Source of the DNA: Chenggangzhangella methanolivorans
GTDB lineage: Bacteria > Pseudomonadota > Alphaproteobacteria > Rhizobiales > Methylopilaceae
NCBI RefSeq assembly: GCF_019797865.1
Contig: NZ_CP081869.1
Span: 3,598,501-3,662,500, forward strand
DNA length: 64,000 nt
Direction of reading: 5' to 3'
Position numbers and translations under genes: made by a program. A model generated the notes under the pieces. That model made no database searches, was not told the DNA's origin, and was given only the letters and a program-made list of their open reading frames with translations. Of the stretch, positions 28,301 through 36,414 are shown one piece after another; the stretch's first letter is position 1; every line of letters begins with the position of its first letter.

Positions 28301-29296
28301 TCAGGACGGCTCCGAATTGTCGACCGGCACCGTGAAGCTCCCCTCCTTGATCGCCTTGCGCTTGGCTTCCATCAGGGCGACCGCCTCGGCGGGAACCAGC
28401 TCCTTGTCGAACAGCACGTCGTTGCCGCCCTTCGCCATGAAGCTGAAGGGGCTGTAGTCCTGCCCCGTGGGCTTGCCTGCGCGGATGTCGGCGAGCGCCC
28501 CGTCGAGGATCGGCCGGAAGTACCACATGGCGTTGGCGAACACGGTCTTGGGATAGCGCGGGGAATAATCGCGCAGCGAGCCGATCGACAGAACGTTTTT
28601 GTCCTTGGCCGCGTCCGCCGTGCCGATGCGCTCGCCGAACAGGATGTCGGCGCCGGCGTCGATCTGCGCGAGGCCCGCCTCCTTGGCCTTGGGCGGATCG
28701 AAGAAGGTGCCGATGAAGCCGTTGAGGAACACAGCGTCGGGCCGCGTCTCCTTCACGCCGGCGCGGAAGGCGTTGATGGTGTTGTTGATCTCCGGGATCG
28801 GGATCGCGCCGACCGAACCGAACTTGCCGGACTTGCTGGTCTTGCCCGCGAGCATGCCGGTGAGATAGGCGGCCTCGTGGTTCCAGGTGCCGAACACGCC
28901 GAAGTTCGGGCCGGCGGGGCCCGCGCTCGAGCCCATCAGGAAGCTTACCTTCGGATAGTCGGCGGCGACCTGCCTTGCTTCGGTCTCGGCGGCGTAGGAC
29001 TCGCCGACGATCAGCTGGTGGCCCTGCTCGGCGTATTCGCGCATGGCGCGGGGATAGTCGGTGCCCGCCACGCCTTCGGAGAACACGTATTCGATGACGC
29101 CGTCCTTGGCGGCCTCGAGCATCGCCTCGTGGAGGCGCGAGTTCCAGGCGTTCTCGACCGGGCTCGAATGCAGCCCCGCAACCTTGATCTTGGTCCCTTG
29201 CGCGAAGCCGCGGCCCCCAAGCGCGAGCGCCGCGGCGCCGCCGGCCGTGAGCGCGAGAACGTCTCTGCGGTTCATGAAATGGACCATGTCGGACAT
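28301..29296 (-). CDS. BMP-family ABC transporter substrate-binding protein
   Basis: Periplasmic binding protein of the basic membrane protein/PnrA family, which binds nucleosides or related compounds. A twin-arginine-type leader ('MNRRDVLALTAGGAAALALGGRGFAQG') precedes 'IKVAGLHSSPVENAWNSRLHEAM', 'GHQLIVGESYAAETEARQVAADYP', 'FGTWNHEAAYLTGMLAGKTSKSGKFGSVG' and 'GADILFGERIGTADAAK'. Lengths and blocks fit the family. It precedes the ATPase and permeases on the same strand and follows the CodA-family gene, so pyrimidine or related uptake is the best guess. The start could be ATG 29296 or a later in-frame ATG nearer the RR motif. Confidence 0.87.
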   Translation of the reverse strand: MSDMVHFMNRRDVLALTAGGAAALALGGRGFAQGTKIKVAGLHSSPVENAWNSRLHEAMLEAAKDGVIEYVFSEGVAGTDYPRAMREYAEQGHQLIVGESYAAETEARQVAADYPKVSFLMGSSAGPAGPNFGVFGTWNHEAAYLTGMLAGKTSKSGKFGSVGAIPIPEINNTINAFRAGVKETRPDAVFLNGFIGTFFDPPKAKEAGLAQIDAGADILFGERIGTADAAKDKNVLSIGSLRDYSPRYPKTVFANAMWYFRPILDGALADIRAGKPTGQDYSPFSFMAKGGNDVLFDKELVPAEAVALMEAKRKAIKEGSFTVPVDNSEPS

Positions 29297-29391
29297 GCTT
29301 TCCTGAGCCGCGATCCCCGGACCGTCGCGGTCGTTTCGAAGACAGGCTTCCGGGCCCGCCTGTTCACGTCAAGACGAAGACTTCGGCGCCG

Positions 29392-30692
29392 TCAGTCCGA
29401 TTCCTGATCAAGTCGCGGCGCATAGGCCGAGGCGTCGACGATCGCGGACGGCCTGAGATCGAAAGCTCCGAAACGCGCGGCGCCGCGCGGGCAAGAACCT
29501 TGCCGGCCTTCATCACGAGGAGACGCGTGGCTTTGAGGCGGATGGCCTCGATCGGGTCGGCGGCCTGCAGCATCACGAGGTCGGCGCTCGCGCCGACCGA
29601 GAGGCCGTAGCCCTCAAGCCCCATGGCCTTGGCGCCGTTGATCGTGACGCTGTCGAAGGCGCCGCGCATCGCCTCCCGCGAGGTCATGGGGGCGGCGTGG
29701 ATCGCCATATGGGCGACCTCGAGCATGTCGCCGCTCCCGAGCGAGTACCAGGGGTCCATGACGCAGTCGTGCCCGAAGGCGACGTTGACCCCGGCCGCCT
29801 TCAATTCGGGCACGCGCGTCATGCCGCGGCGCTTTGGATAGCTGTCGTGCCGGCCCTGAAGCGTGATGTTGATCAGCGGATTGGCGACGACCGAGAGCTC
29901 CGCCTCCGCAATCAGCGAGATCAGCTTCGAGGCGTAGTAGTTGTCCATCGAGTGCATGGAGGTGCAGTGCGAGCCGACCACGCGGCCCTGCAGCCCGTGC
30001 CGAACCGTCTCGGCCGCCAGCGTCTCGACATGGCGCGACAGCGGATCGTCGCTCTCGTCGCAATGGAGATCGACGCGCAGGCCGCGCTCCGCGGCGAGCC
30101 GGCAGAGCGCTTCGACCGACGCCGTCCCGTCCGCCATGGTGCGTTCGAAATGCGGGATGCCGCCGATGACCTCGACTCCCATGTCGAGCGCCTTTTCGAG
30201 CGCCGCGACCGCGCCGCCGCTGCGAAAATAGCCGTGCTGCGGGAAGGCGACGAGCTGGAGGTCGATGTAGGGCTTCACCCGCTCGCGAACGTCGAGCAGC
30301 GCCTCGACGGTGAGGAGCCGCGGGTCCGAGACGTCGACATGGCTGCGGATCGCGAGCAGGCCTTGGGCGACCGCGAGGTCGCAATAGCGCAGCGCCCGCT
30401 CGACCATGGCGTCATGGGTGAGCAGCGGCTTCAGCTCGCCCCAGAGCGCGATGCCCTCGAGCAGGGTGCCGGATACGTTGAGGCGAGGGCTGCCGAGCGA
30501 CAGCGTCGCGTCCATGTGGAAATGCGGATCGACGAAGGGCGGCGAGACGAGCCGCCCGGCGGCGTCGACGATCTCGCCGGCCTCCGCCGCGATCCCGCGC
30601 TCGATCGCCGTGATCTTCCCGCCCGACATCGCAAGGTCGATCCCCTTGCGGCCGTCGGGCAGGGTCGCGTCGCGGATGAGCGTGTCGATCAT
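29392..30692 (-). CDS. codA: CodA-family cytosine deaminase (C-terminal frameshift)
   Basis: Deaminates cytosine to uracil or a close analogue. Metal and catalytic motifs follow CodA: 'VDPHFHMDATLSL' (HxH), 'LHCDESDDPLSRH' (His and catalytic Glu), 'GSHCTSMHSM' (His) and 'FGHDCVMDPWYSLGSGDML' (Asp). Where E. coli CodA has GHDD, this has GHDC, so the substrate-contact Asp314 is Cys. The frame breaks near 29480; in the corrected frame the tail reads 'RFGAFDLRPSAIVDASAYAP' and stops at 29392, a normal CodA end. The start overlaps the rutD stop. It links cytosine supply to the rut genes. Confidence 0.8.
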
Positions 30693-31501
30693 GAGAGGCC
30701 GTCGGCGGCGTTCGAGGAAGACGCCGGCATGCCGCCCTTCGCAAGAAAGTGCAACAGCACATCATTGAAGGGCTTTGGATCGACGACCGTGAACGCGTGG
30801 CCGCCGCTCTCGGCCATCCAGAGCTCTGCTGCGGGCAATCGTTCGGCGAGATCGCGCGAGGCGGTCCAGGGCGCGAGCACGTCGTCGCGGGAGGCGGCGA
30901 CAAGCGTCGGGACGGCGATCTCGCCAAGCCGGTCGCGGACGTCGAAGGCCGAAAGCGCGGAGACGCGCCTCAGCAGGGTTTCTTCGCCCTGGAACGCCGC
31001 GATGGCGTGCGCGACCTCGCGGTCGATCGCCTCGGCGTTGGCCGCCGCATGGGCCGCGGAATAGAGGAAGATCGGCTGCGCCTTCACATAGGCCTCGACC
31101 CCGACATGCCGCAGCAGCGCGAGCCGCGCCTCGAAGCAGCGCAGCGTATGCAGGGAGACCGCGGCCCAGGCGTTGACGAGGGTCAGGGTCGCGAGCCTCT
31201 CCGGGGACTTGAGCGCAAGCTCGAGCCCCACCAGCCCGCCGAGCGCGTGGCCGGCGAAATGACAGCGGCCGACGCCCGCCGCGTCGAGGATCTCCACGAC
31301 GTCGTCGGCCATGTGCGCGATCGCATAGCCGTTGGGCAGCGGGCCGGCGTTCGCGCCGCAGCCGCGGTGGTCGTAGACGATCACGCGGAAGCGCTGCTCG
31401 AGCGCGGCGAGCTGAGGCTTCCAGAACGCGCCGAAGCCGCCGAGCCCCGTCGATAGAAGCACCGTCTCCGCGCCTTCGCGGCCAGTCGATGTGTAGTTCA
31501 A
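30689..31501 (-). CDS. rutD: RutD, aminoacrylate-pathway alpha/beta hydrolase
   Basis: Part of the Rut uracil degradation pathway, enhancing breakdown of the aminoacrylate intermediate to malonic semialdehyde and ammonia. It matches E. coli RutD closely: 'LLSTGLGGFGAFWKPQLAALEQRFRVIVYDHRG', 'NAWAAVSLHTLRCFEARLALL', 'AIAAFQGEETLLRRVSALSAFD'. The nucleophile elbow reads 'GHALGG', with Ala where most alpha/beta hydrolases have Ser, as in E. coli RutD. TTG at 31501 is chosen because it lies 2 bases after the rutC stop and gives 'MNYTSTGREGAETVLL', 270 residues against 266 in E. coli. The stop overlaps codA. Confidence 0.88.
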   Translation of the reverse strand: MNYTSTGREGAETVLLSTGLGGFGAFWKPQLAALEQRFRVIVYDHRGCGANAGPLPNGYAIAHMADDVVEILDAAGVGRCHFAGHALGGLVGLELALKSPERLATLTLVNAWAAVSLHTLRCFEARLALLRHVGVEAYVKAQPIFLYSAAHAAANAEAIDREVAHAIAAFQGEETLLRRVSALSAFDVRDRLGEIAVPTLVAASRDDVLAPWTASRDLAERLPAAELWMAESGGHAFTVVDPKPFNDVLLHFLAKGGMPASSSNAADGLS

Positions 31502-31503
31502 CG

Positions 31504-31893
31504 TCAGGCCTTGCCGATATGCGCGATCGAGGCGATCTCGACGAGCGCGTCGGGCTTCACCAGTCCGCACTGAATGCAGTAGCGCGCGGGCTTCTCGCCC
31601 GGGAAATACTCGGCGTAGACCGCGTTCATCGCCGCATAGTTGGCCCAGTCGGTGAGGAAGATGTGGTTGAAGGTCACGTCGTCCATCGTGCCGCCGGCGG
31701 TCTCGATCACCGACTTGATGATCTCCAGAACATGTCGCGTCTGCGCGGAGGCGTCGCCGACATGGACGACGGTGTTGTCCTTGTCGAAGGGCAGGGTGCC
31801 GGACACGTAGAGCACGCCGTCGGCGAGCGTTCCGGGCGAGAACGGCGCGATCGGCTTTCCGGTCCCGGGCGGCGTTACGATGGTCTTGGGCAT
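31504..31893 (-). CDS. rutC: RutC, RidA-family aminoacrylate deaminase
   Basis: Small RidA/YjgF-fold protein (129 residues) of the Rut pathway, acting on 3-aminoacrylate. Clear blocks are '[22 protein letters not shown]', '[20 protein letters not shown]' and '[26 protein letters not shown]'; the '[10 protein letters not shown]' segment is typical of RutC. ATG at 31893 is preferred because upstream codons run into a dispersed repeat. rutD starts 2 bases after the stop; the upstream gap to rutB is filled by family A repeat copy 4. Confidence 0.9.
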   Translation of the reverse strand: MPKTIVTPPGTGKPIAPFSPGTLADGVLYVSGTLPFDKDNTVVHVGDASAQTRHVLEIIKSVIETAGGTMDDVTFNHIFLTDWANYAAMNAVYAEYFPGEKPARYCIQCGLVKPDALVEIASIAHIGKA

Positions 31894-31936
31894 GGCGGGC
31901 TTCTCAAAACCTGTGTGGTCGGAGGCGTTGGCGATG

Positions 31937-32056
31937 TGCGTGCTTCGAGACGCCCGCTGCGCGGGCTCCTCAGCATGAGGATTGTTGAGGGCGCTAAAGC
32001 GCAAACCTCCCTCATGTTGAGGAGCCGTCCGCAGGGCGGCGTCTCGAAGCACGCAG
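31937..32056. repeat. Dispersed palindromic repeat, family A, copy 4
   Basis: Runs from tgcgtgcttcgagacgcccg to gtctcgaagcacgcag with ctcctcagcatgagg and cctccctcatgttgaggag arms. It lies between rutB and rutC and can form a large hairpin in the rut message. Confidence 0.9.
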
Positions 32057-32079
32057 CGGCGGAGATCCAGGCCTCTCAG

Positions 32080-32826
32080 TCATCGGTCGTCTTGCGCCTC
32101 GGCGGCGTGCTGGGAGATCGCGCCGCAGAAGTCGGCGGCGGTGGACACCCAGCCAAAGAATTTCTCGATGTTGTAGAGGCTGGCGTCGCGGATGTAGTCG
32201 GGGCCGAGATGATTGACCGCGTCCTCGAGCATCAGGCCGAAATACTCGAGATGAAACGCGTCGCGGAGCGAACTCTCGACGCAGACATTGGTGGCGACGC
32301 CCACGAAGACGAGCGTGCGGATCCCGCGGGCGCGCAGAACGCTGTCCACATTGGTGTTGAAGAAACCGCTGTAGCGCGTCTTCGGGATCAGGATGTCGCC
32401 CGGCTGCGGCTTCAGCTCGTCGACGATCGCGTAGTCCCAGCCGCCCTTGGCGAGCAGCTGGCCTTCGAGCTCCGGCCGGGCGCGCATGGTTTTGAGCGCG
32501 TTGGACTTGTGCCAATTGGGCGAGCCCGGCCCGCCGGCCTCGACATAGGCCGGATCCCAGCCGTTCTGGAAATGCACGATGGCGACGCCGGCCGCGCGCG
32601 CGGCGTCGAGCACCTGGCCGATCTTGCCGATGACCTTGGCGGTCTTCGACACGTCGAAGCCGGCGATGTCGACATAGCCGCCTTTCGAGGCGTAGGCGTT
32701 CTGCATGTCGACGACGATCACCGCGGTCTCGGCGGGCTTCAGCGACAGCGGCTCGGGGCGCGCCGGCACGATAGCTGCGTCGGCTGAGTCGCCGAGCGCA
32801 TAGCCGGCGTGGAGGGGCGCCGCCAT
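32080..32826 (-). CDS. rutB: RutB, ureidoacrylate amidohydrolase
   Basis: Isochorismatase-fold hydrolase releasing carbamate and aminoacrylate from (peroxy)ureidoacrylate, the second step of Rut uracil degradation. The Asp-Lys-Cys triad is visible: Asp in '[15 protein letters not shown]', Lys in '[13 protein letters not shown]', Cys in '[24 protein letters not shown]'. The C-terminal '[27 protein letters not shown]' is specific for RutB. Length 248 residues fits. Its ATG overlaps the rutA stop by one base, so rutA and rutB are translationally coupled. Confidence 0.92.
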   Translation of the reverse strand: MAAPLHAGYALGDSADAAIVPARPEPLSLKPAETAVIVVDMQNAYASKGGYVDIAGFDVSKTAKVIGKIGQVLDAARAAGVAIVHFQNGWDPAYVEAGGPGSPNWHKSNALKTMRARPELEGQLLAKGGWDYAIVDELKPQPGDILIPKTRYSGFFNTNVDSVLRARGIRTLVFVGVATNVCVESSLRDAFHLEYFGLMLEDAVNHLGPDYIRDASLYNIEKFFGWVSTAADFCGAISQHAAEAQDDR

Positions 32827-33922
32827 CAGACCGCCGCCAGTTCGGGCGCCGGCGCGGCGATCCCGGCGCGGCTCTTCATCAGCGGCTGGATGCGCGTTCC
32901 GAACTCGTCGACGCCCTTGATGAAGTCGTCGAAGGTCAGCAGCACGCCCTCGCAGCCGGGCACGGTCGAGACCTCGTCGAGCAGCGTCGCGACGGTCTCA
33001 TAGGAGCCGACCAGCGTTCCCATGTTGATGTTCACCGCCGAGGTCGGCTCGATCATCTGCTTCACGTTGGTGTCGGCCCCGGAGGACTTGTCGACGTTCG
33101 ACTGGTCGACGAGCCATTTAAGCGCGTCCTGGTCGGCGCCCGACTTGTAGAGCTCCCACTTGGCGCGGGCGGCCTCGTCGGTCTCGTCGGCGATGATCAT
33201 GAAGAGCGCGAAGGAGGTGACGTTTCGCCCCGTCTTCGCAGCCGCCTCCGCGAGCTTCGCCGCGGTCGGGGCGAAGGCCGTCGGGGTGTTGAAACCCTTG
33301 CCGAAGCAGAAATTATAGTCGGCGTATTGGGCGGAAACGCCATCCCGGCCGCGCTCTGCCCGGCGCAGATGATCTTCATGTCGGCCTGCGGCCGGGGGCT
33401 CAGGCGGCAGTCGTCCATCTGGAAGAATTCGCTCTTCCGATCCGAGACGCCGGTCTCCCAGAGCTCGCGCAGGATCTGGACATATTCGGAGAGATATTCG
33501 TAACGGCGGCCGAAATACTCGTCGCCCGGCCACACGCCCATCTGGGAATATTCCGGCTTCTGCCAGCCGGTGATGACGTTGAGGCCGAAGCGGCCGCCCG
33601 AAATGGAGTCGATGGTGGACGCCATGCGGGCCGCGATCGCAGGCGGTACCACCAGCGTCGCGGCGGTGGCGAAGAGCTTGATCTTCGTGGTGACGGCGGC
33701 GAGCCCCGCCATGAGGGTGAAGGACTCGAGATTGTGGTCCCAGAACTCGGTCTTCCCGCCAAACCCGCGCAGCTTGATCATCGAGAGCACGAAATCTAGG
33801 CCGTGGCGTTCGGCCGTCTGCGTCACGATCTTGTTGAGCTCGAAGGTCGGCTTGTATTGCGGCGACGTTTCGGAGATCAGCCAGCCGTTGTTGCCGATGG
33901 GAATGAACACGCCGATCTGCAT
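32826..33922 (-). CDS. rutA: RutA, pyrimidine monooxygenase (frameshifted)
   Basis: Flavin-dependent luciferase-like enzyme that opens the uracil ring with reduced FMN and O2. N-terminal blocks are '[23 protein letters not shown]', '[23 protein letters not shown]', '[23 protein letters not shown]' and '[12 protein letters not shown]'. The rest ('[18 protein letters not shown]' onward to '[11 protein letters not shown]') is in another frame from about 33339; one added base joins them. Length after repair is about 365 residues, near E. coli RutA (363). It heads the rut genes, and a RutR-like operator lies 124 bases upstream. The flavin reductase RutF that normally feeds it is not in this window. 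Confidence 0.88.
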
Positions 33923-34045
33923 CGCGTCCTCCTGCGCGGCAGAAACCGCAGCGTCGTCACGAGATGGAAAAGGCTAAGCAGGGCGCGTGCCAGATGTTGA
34001 TCCGGCCCTGAGTTCGAGCGATGCGGAGATCCGGACGTCGATTGA

Positions 34046-34063
34046 TCGGACCATTTGGTCCGA
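34046..34063. promoter_or_regulatory. RutR-type operator upstream of rutA
   Basis: Perfect palindrome tcggaccatttggtccga: 8-base arms around a TT centre. The core GACCA-TT-TGGTC matches the E. coli RutR site (TTGACCANNTGGTCAA) in spacing and core. It lies between rutR and rutA on the upstream side of rutA. RutR binding is released by uracil in E. coli; the same control is inferred here. Confidence 0.82.
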
Positions 34064-34123
34064 TTTTTTATCGTGCGGTCCGGTTTGTGCCGAAAGTTGC
34101 GGCGACAGGCGCCGCGGAAGGCG

Positions 34124-34845
34124 TCATGCGGGATCCGCGGCCCGCTGCGGCGAGAGCGCTCCGAGCACGACGCGCAGCACGTTCTCGGTCGCGTCCTCGA
34201 AGAACTTCTGGTCGTCCAGCGTGCGTCCCGTGATCGCCTCCACCTGAGCGGAGAAGTCCGCATAGTGCTGGGTCGCGGCCCAGATCATGAAGATGAGATG
34301 GTGGGGGTCGACGGGCGCGATCTTGCCCGCGTCGCTCCATGCGCGGATGACGCCGGCCTTGCGGTCGACGAGCGCCTTGAGCGAGGTTCGGAGCTCCTCC
34401 CCGATCATCGGCGCGCCTTGCACGATCTCGAGGCAGAACAGCCGGGACGAGCGCGGTTCGTCGCGCGACATCTCCATCTTGAGGCGGACATAGTCGCCGA
34501 TCGCCCGGATCGGGTCAGCCTGGGGATCGAGCGCCTCAAGCGGCGCGAGCCAGTCGGCGAGCAGCCGCTTCAGAACCCCGACATAGATCTCGTCCTTCGA
34601 GGCGAAATAGTAGAACAGGTTGGTCTTCGAGACGTCCGCGGCTCCGCGATCTGCTCGGCGCTGACGCCGTGCAGTCCCGATTGCGAGAACAGCGTCAGCG
34701 CCGCGTCGAGGATCGCGGATTTACGCGCCAGGACGCGCCGCTGCCGTCGGGAGGTGTCGGAGGTCTTCGTTTCGTCGACGGGCGTGGCGGCGATCCGGCG
34801 CCTCTTCGTCACCGCCTCAGTCGCTTTCGCACTTCCGGACGCCAC
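34124..34845 (-). CDS. rutR: RutR, TetR-family pyrimidine-responsive regulator (frameshifted)
   Basis: TetR-type repressor controlling pyrimidine degradation. N-terminal HTH: 'RKSAILDAALTLFSQSGLHGVSAEQIAE', then in the next frame the sequence reads on as a TetR recognition helix followed by 'MEMSRDEPRSSRLFCLEIVQGAPMIGEEL' and 'APVDPHHLIFMIWAATQHYADFSAQVEAITG', which track E. coli RutR closely. Adding one G near 34650 restores 'IAEAADVSKTNLFYYF'. The gene is upstream of rutA on the same strand, with the operator between them, so autoregulation is not implied by that site. The N-terminal 35 residues before the HTH are longer than in E. coli. Confidence 0.87.
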
Positions 34846-35047
34846 GCGCTCGCTCCGCCTCCGTCGATCTGCTCCTGATCGGGGCCTTGCGCCCGACCGC
34901 AGCCATCCATAGCGAGAAGCCGCGCCCCCGTCATTGCGGACGACGCGCGCGCCCGGACGGCTTGCCTAAAATTGCAATCATGTCGAGATAAAATCTCTCA
35001 CAAGTTGAGTGATGAACTGCGCCCCGTAACCGACTGGGGGTGTCTGA

Positions 35048-35875
35048 ATGTGTTTCTCGTCCGTCTCTGCCCGCGTGGCGCGCGGGGTGTCGCGGCTCGC
35101 TCTGCCTGCGCTGATGTTCGCGGTCTCGGCCGGCGCGGCGTCCGCCGCCGTCGAGCGCCACGCTTACGCGCCGGTCTCGCCCGAGGATCCTGAAATCGCG
35201 GCGCTGATCGCGGCCGATCGCGACGGCCTGATCAGCGCTGCGCCGGTTGACCGGCCGCAGCTGCAGGCGGCCCGCGCCGGAGGCTCGGTGATCGTGCAGG
35301 GCTCGAACACGAACGCCTGCGGCGCCTTCAATTGCAAGACCATCGTGTATCGCGGCGGGGCCAAGATCGCCGAAAAGTTCGCGTGCGACGGAAGCGCGGG
35401 CGACCACAGGCTCTACATGGGCGGCCGATGGCTGTCGGCGTGCGGCTGGCTCATCGATCTCGCGACGGGCCGACGCCCCCGCGTCACCGAGAAGCCGGAG
35501 TTCCCGGCGATCGAGATCGACCACAACGGCTCGAAGGTCATTCTCGACGGAACCAACGGCGTCATCAGCTATTCGCGTCCCAAGCCGTCGATCGCGGGCA
35601 CGATCAAGCCCGGCGACGTTCTGGTGGTCTACGAAAACGAACAAACGCCGGGCATCTATGTGTCGTCGATGGTCGGCACGGCCTGGGTGTTCAAGAAGGG
35701 CTGCGAACCCGCGCCCTATGCGGTCATGCAGGCCCGCGTCGCGACCGGCTCCTGGGCTCTGCAGGGGCAGGCGCCGATCTGGTCGGGCTGCGACGTGGTG
35801 GGCTACCGCGAGAACGGCCCGAACAACCTGCTGAAGTTCGACCCGCAGAGCGGCCGGCTGGAAATCGACCACTGA
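35048..35875 (+). CDS. Exported hypothetical protein
   Basis: A 275-residue protein with a signal peptide ('LALPALMFAVSAGAASA' then AVE, cleavage near residue 34). Six or more Cys residues occur in the mature part ('NACGAFNCKTI', 'FACDG', 'LSACGWL', 'KKGCEPAP', 'SGCDVVG'), which suggests disulfides in the periplasm. No family is recognised. An AT-rich leader at about 34965-35010 may hold its promoter. It is monocistronic and convergent with the CII-like gene, the stops being about 17 bases apart. Codon use looks like that of neighbours. Confidence 0.7.
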   Translation: MCFSSVSARVARGVSRLALPALMFAVSAGAASAAVERHAYAPVSPEDPEIAALIAADRDGLISAAPVDRPQLQAARAGGSVIVQGSNTNACGAFNCKTIVYRGGAKIAEKFACDGSAGDHRLYMGGRWLSACGWLIDLATGRRPRVTEKPEFPAIEIDHNGSKVILDGTNGVISYSRPKPSIAGTIKPGDVLVVYENEQTPGIYVSSMVGTAWVFKKGCEPAPYAVMQARVATGSWALQGQAPIWSGCDVVGYRENGPNNLLKFDPQSGRLEIDH

Positions 35876-35891
35876 CGCGAGCCGTCAGCGC

Positions 35892-36374
35892 TCAGCCGCC
35901 GGCGTCCGGCCGCGGCGCCGGATGGACGCCGGCGCTTTCGATCTTGAGCTTGAGCGAGGCGAGGGTGCGGCGGGCGTTCTCGATCCCCTCAAGAATGGAC
36001 AGCGCCTCTCGGTGGTCGATCCTGCGGTCCGACAGCGCCTCGTCGATCGAGTGCAGGATGTCGGCTGCGTTGACCACCACATGGGTGGCGCTGCGCTGGA
36101 TCGCGGCCGGCACGTCGTCGCGCCCGCCCTCGACGCGGTCGGCGGCGACGAAGCGCGTGCCCTCGAGCAGGTAGGAGACGAGCTTCGCGCTCGGCGCTGC
36201 GGCGATCACGCCGCGGATCTCGTCGGCCGAGAAGCAGGTGCGGTTGATCAGCCGGGCGTGCAGCGCGGCGTAGCTCATGTTCAGGGCCGCGGCCACGGCC
36301 TCGATGGAATGGGACTTCTCCACGACCATCATCGTGTAGGCGATGTCGGCGAAGTCCTTGCCGCGTTCAGCCAC
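35892..36374 (-). CDS. Small regulator, possibly phage CII-like (CP76) family
   Basis: A 160-residue soluble protein. The N-terminal half ('VEKSHSIEAVAAALNMSYAALHARLINRTCFSADEIRGVIAAAPSAKLVSYLLEG') reads as a helix-turn-helix followed by a 'local context' helix, as in phage CII-like regulatory proteins found in many Proteobacteria. The C-terminal half is helical ('ILHSIDEALSDRRIDHREALSILEGIENARRTLASLKLKI'). GTG start at 36374. It lies next to the GAF-PAS-GGDEF-EAL gene on the same strand, with 40 bases between. No phage genes surround it, so any phage origin is old. Family assignment is tentative. Confidence 0.6.
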   Translation of the reverse strand: MAERGKDFADIAYTMMVVEKSHSIEAVAAALNMSYAALHARLINRTCFSADEIRGVIAAAPSAKLVSYLLEGTRFVAADRVEGGRDDVPAAIQRSATHVVVNAADILHSIDEALSDRRIDHREALSILEGIENARRTLASLKLKIESAGVHPAPRPDAGG

Positions 36375-36414
36375 GGGCCTGTTCCCGATGCGCGATGGAC
36401 CGCGCGCTGCGAGC

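Noticed and set aside
15767..32056. CRISPR array or insertion-sequence ends
   Set aside because: The repeats are single, widely spaced and internally palindromic, with no regular spacers, transposase or target duplications.
35892..36374. Prophage remnant around the CII-like regulator
   Set aside because: No integrase, structural gene or attachment-site duplication was found within several kilobases.
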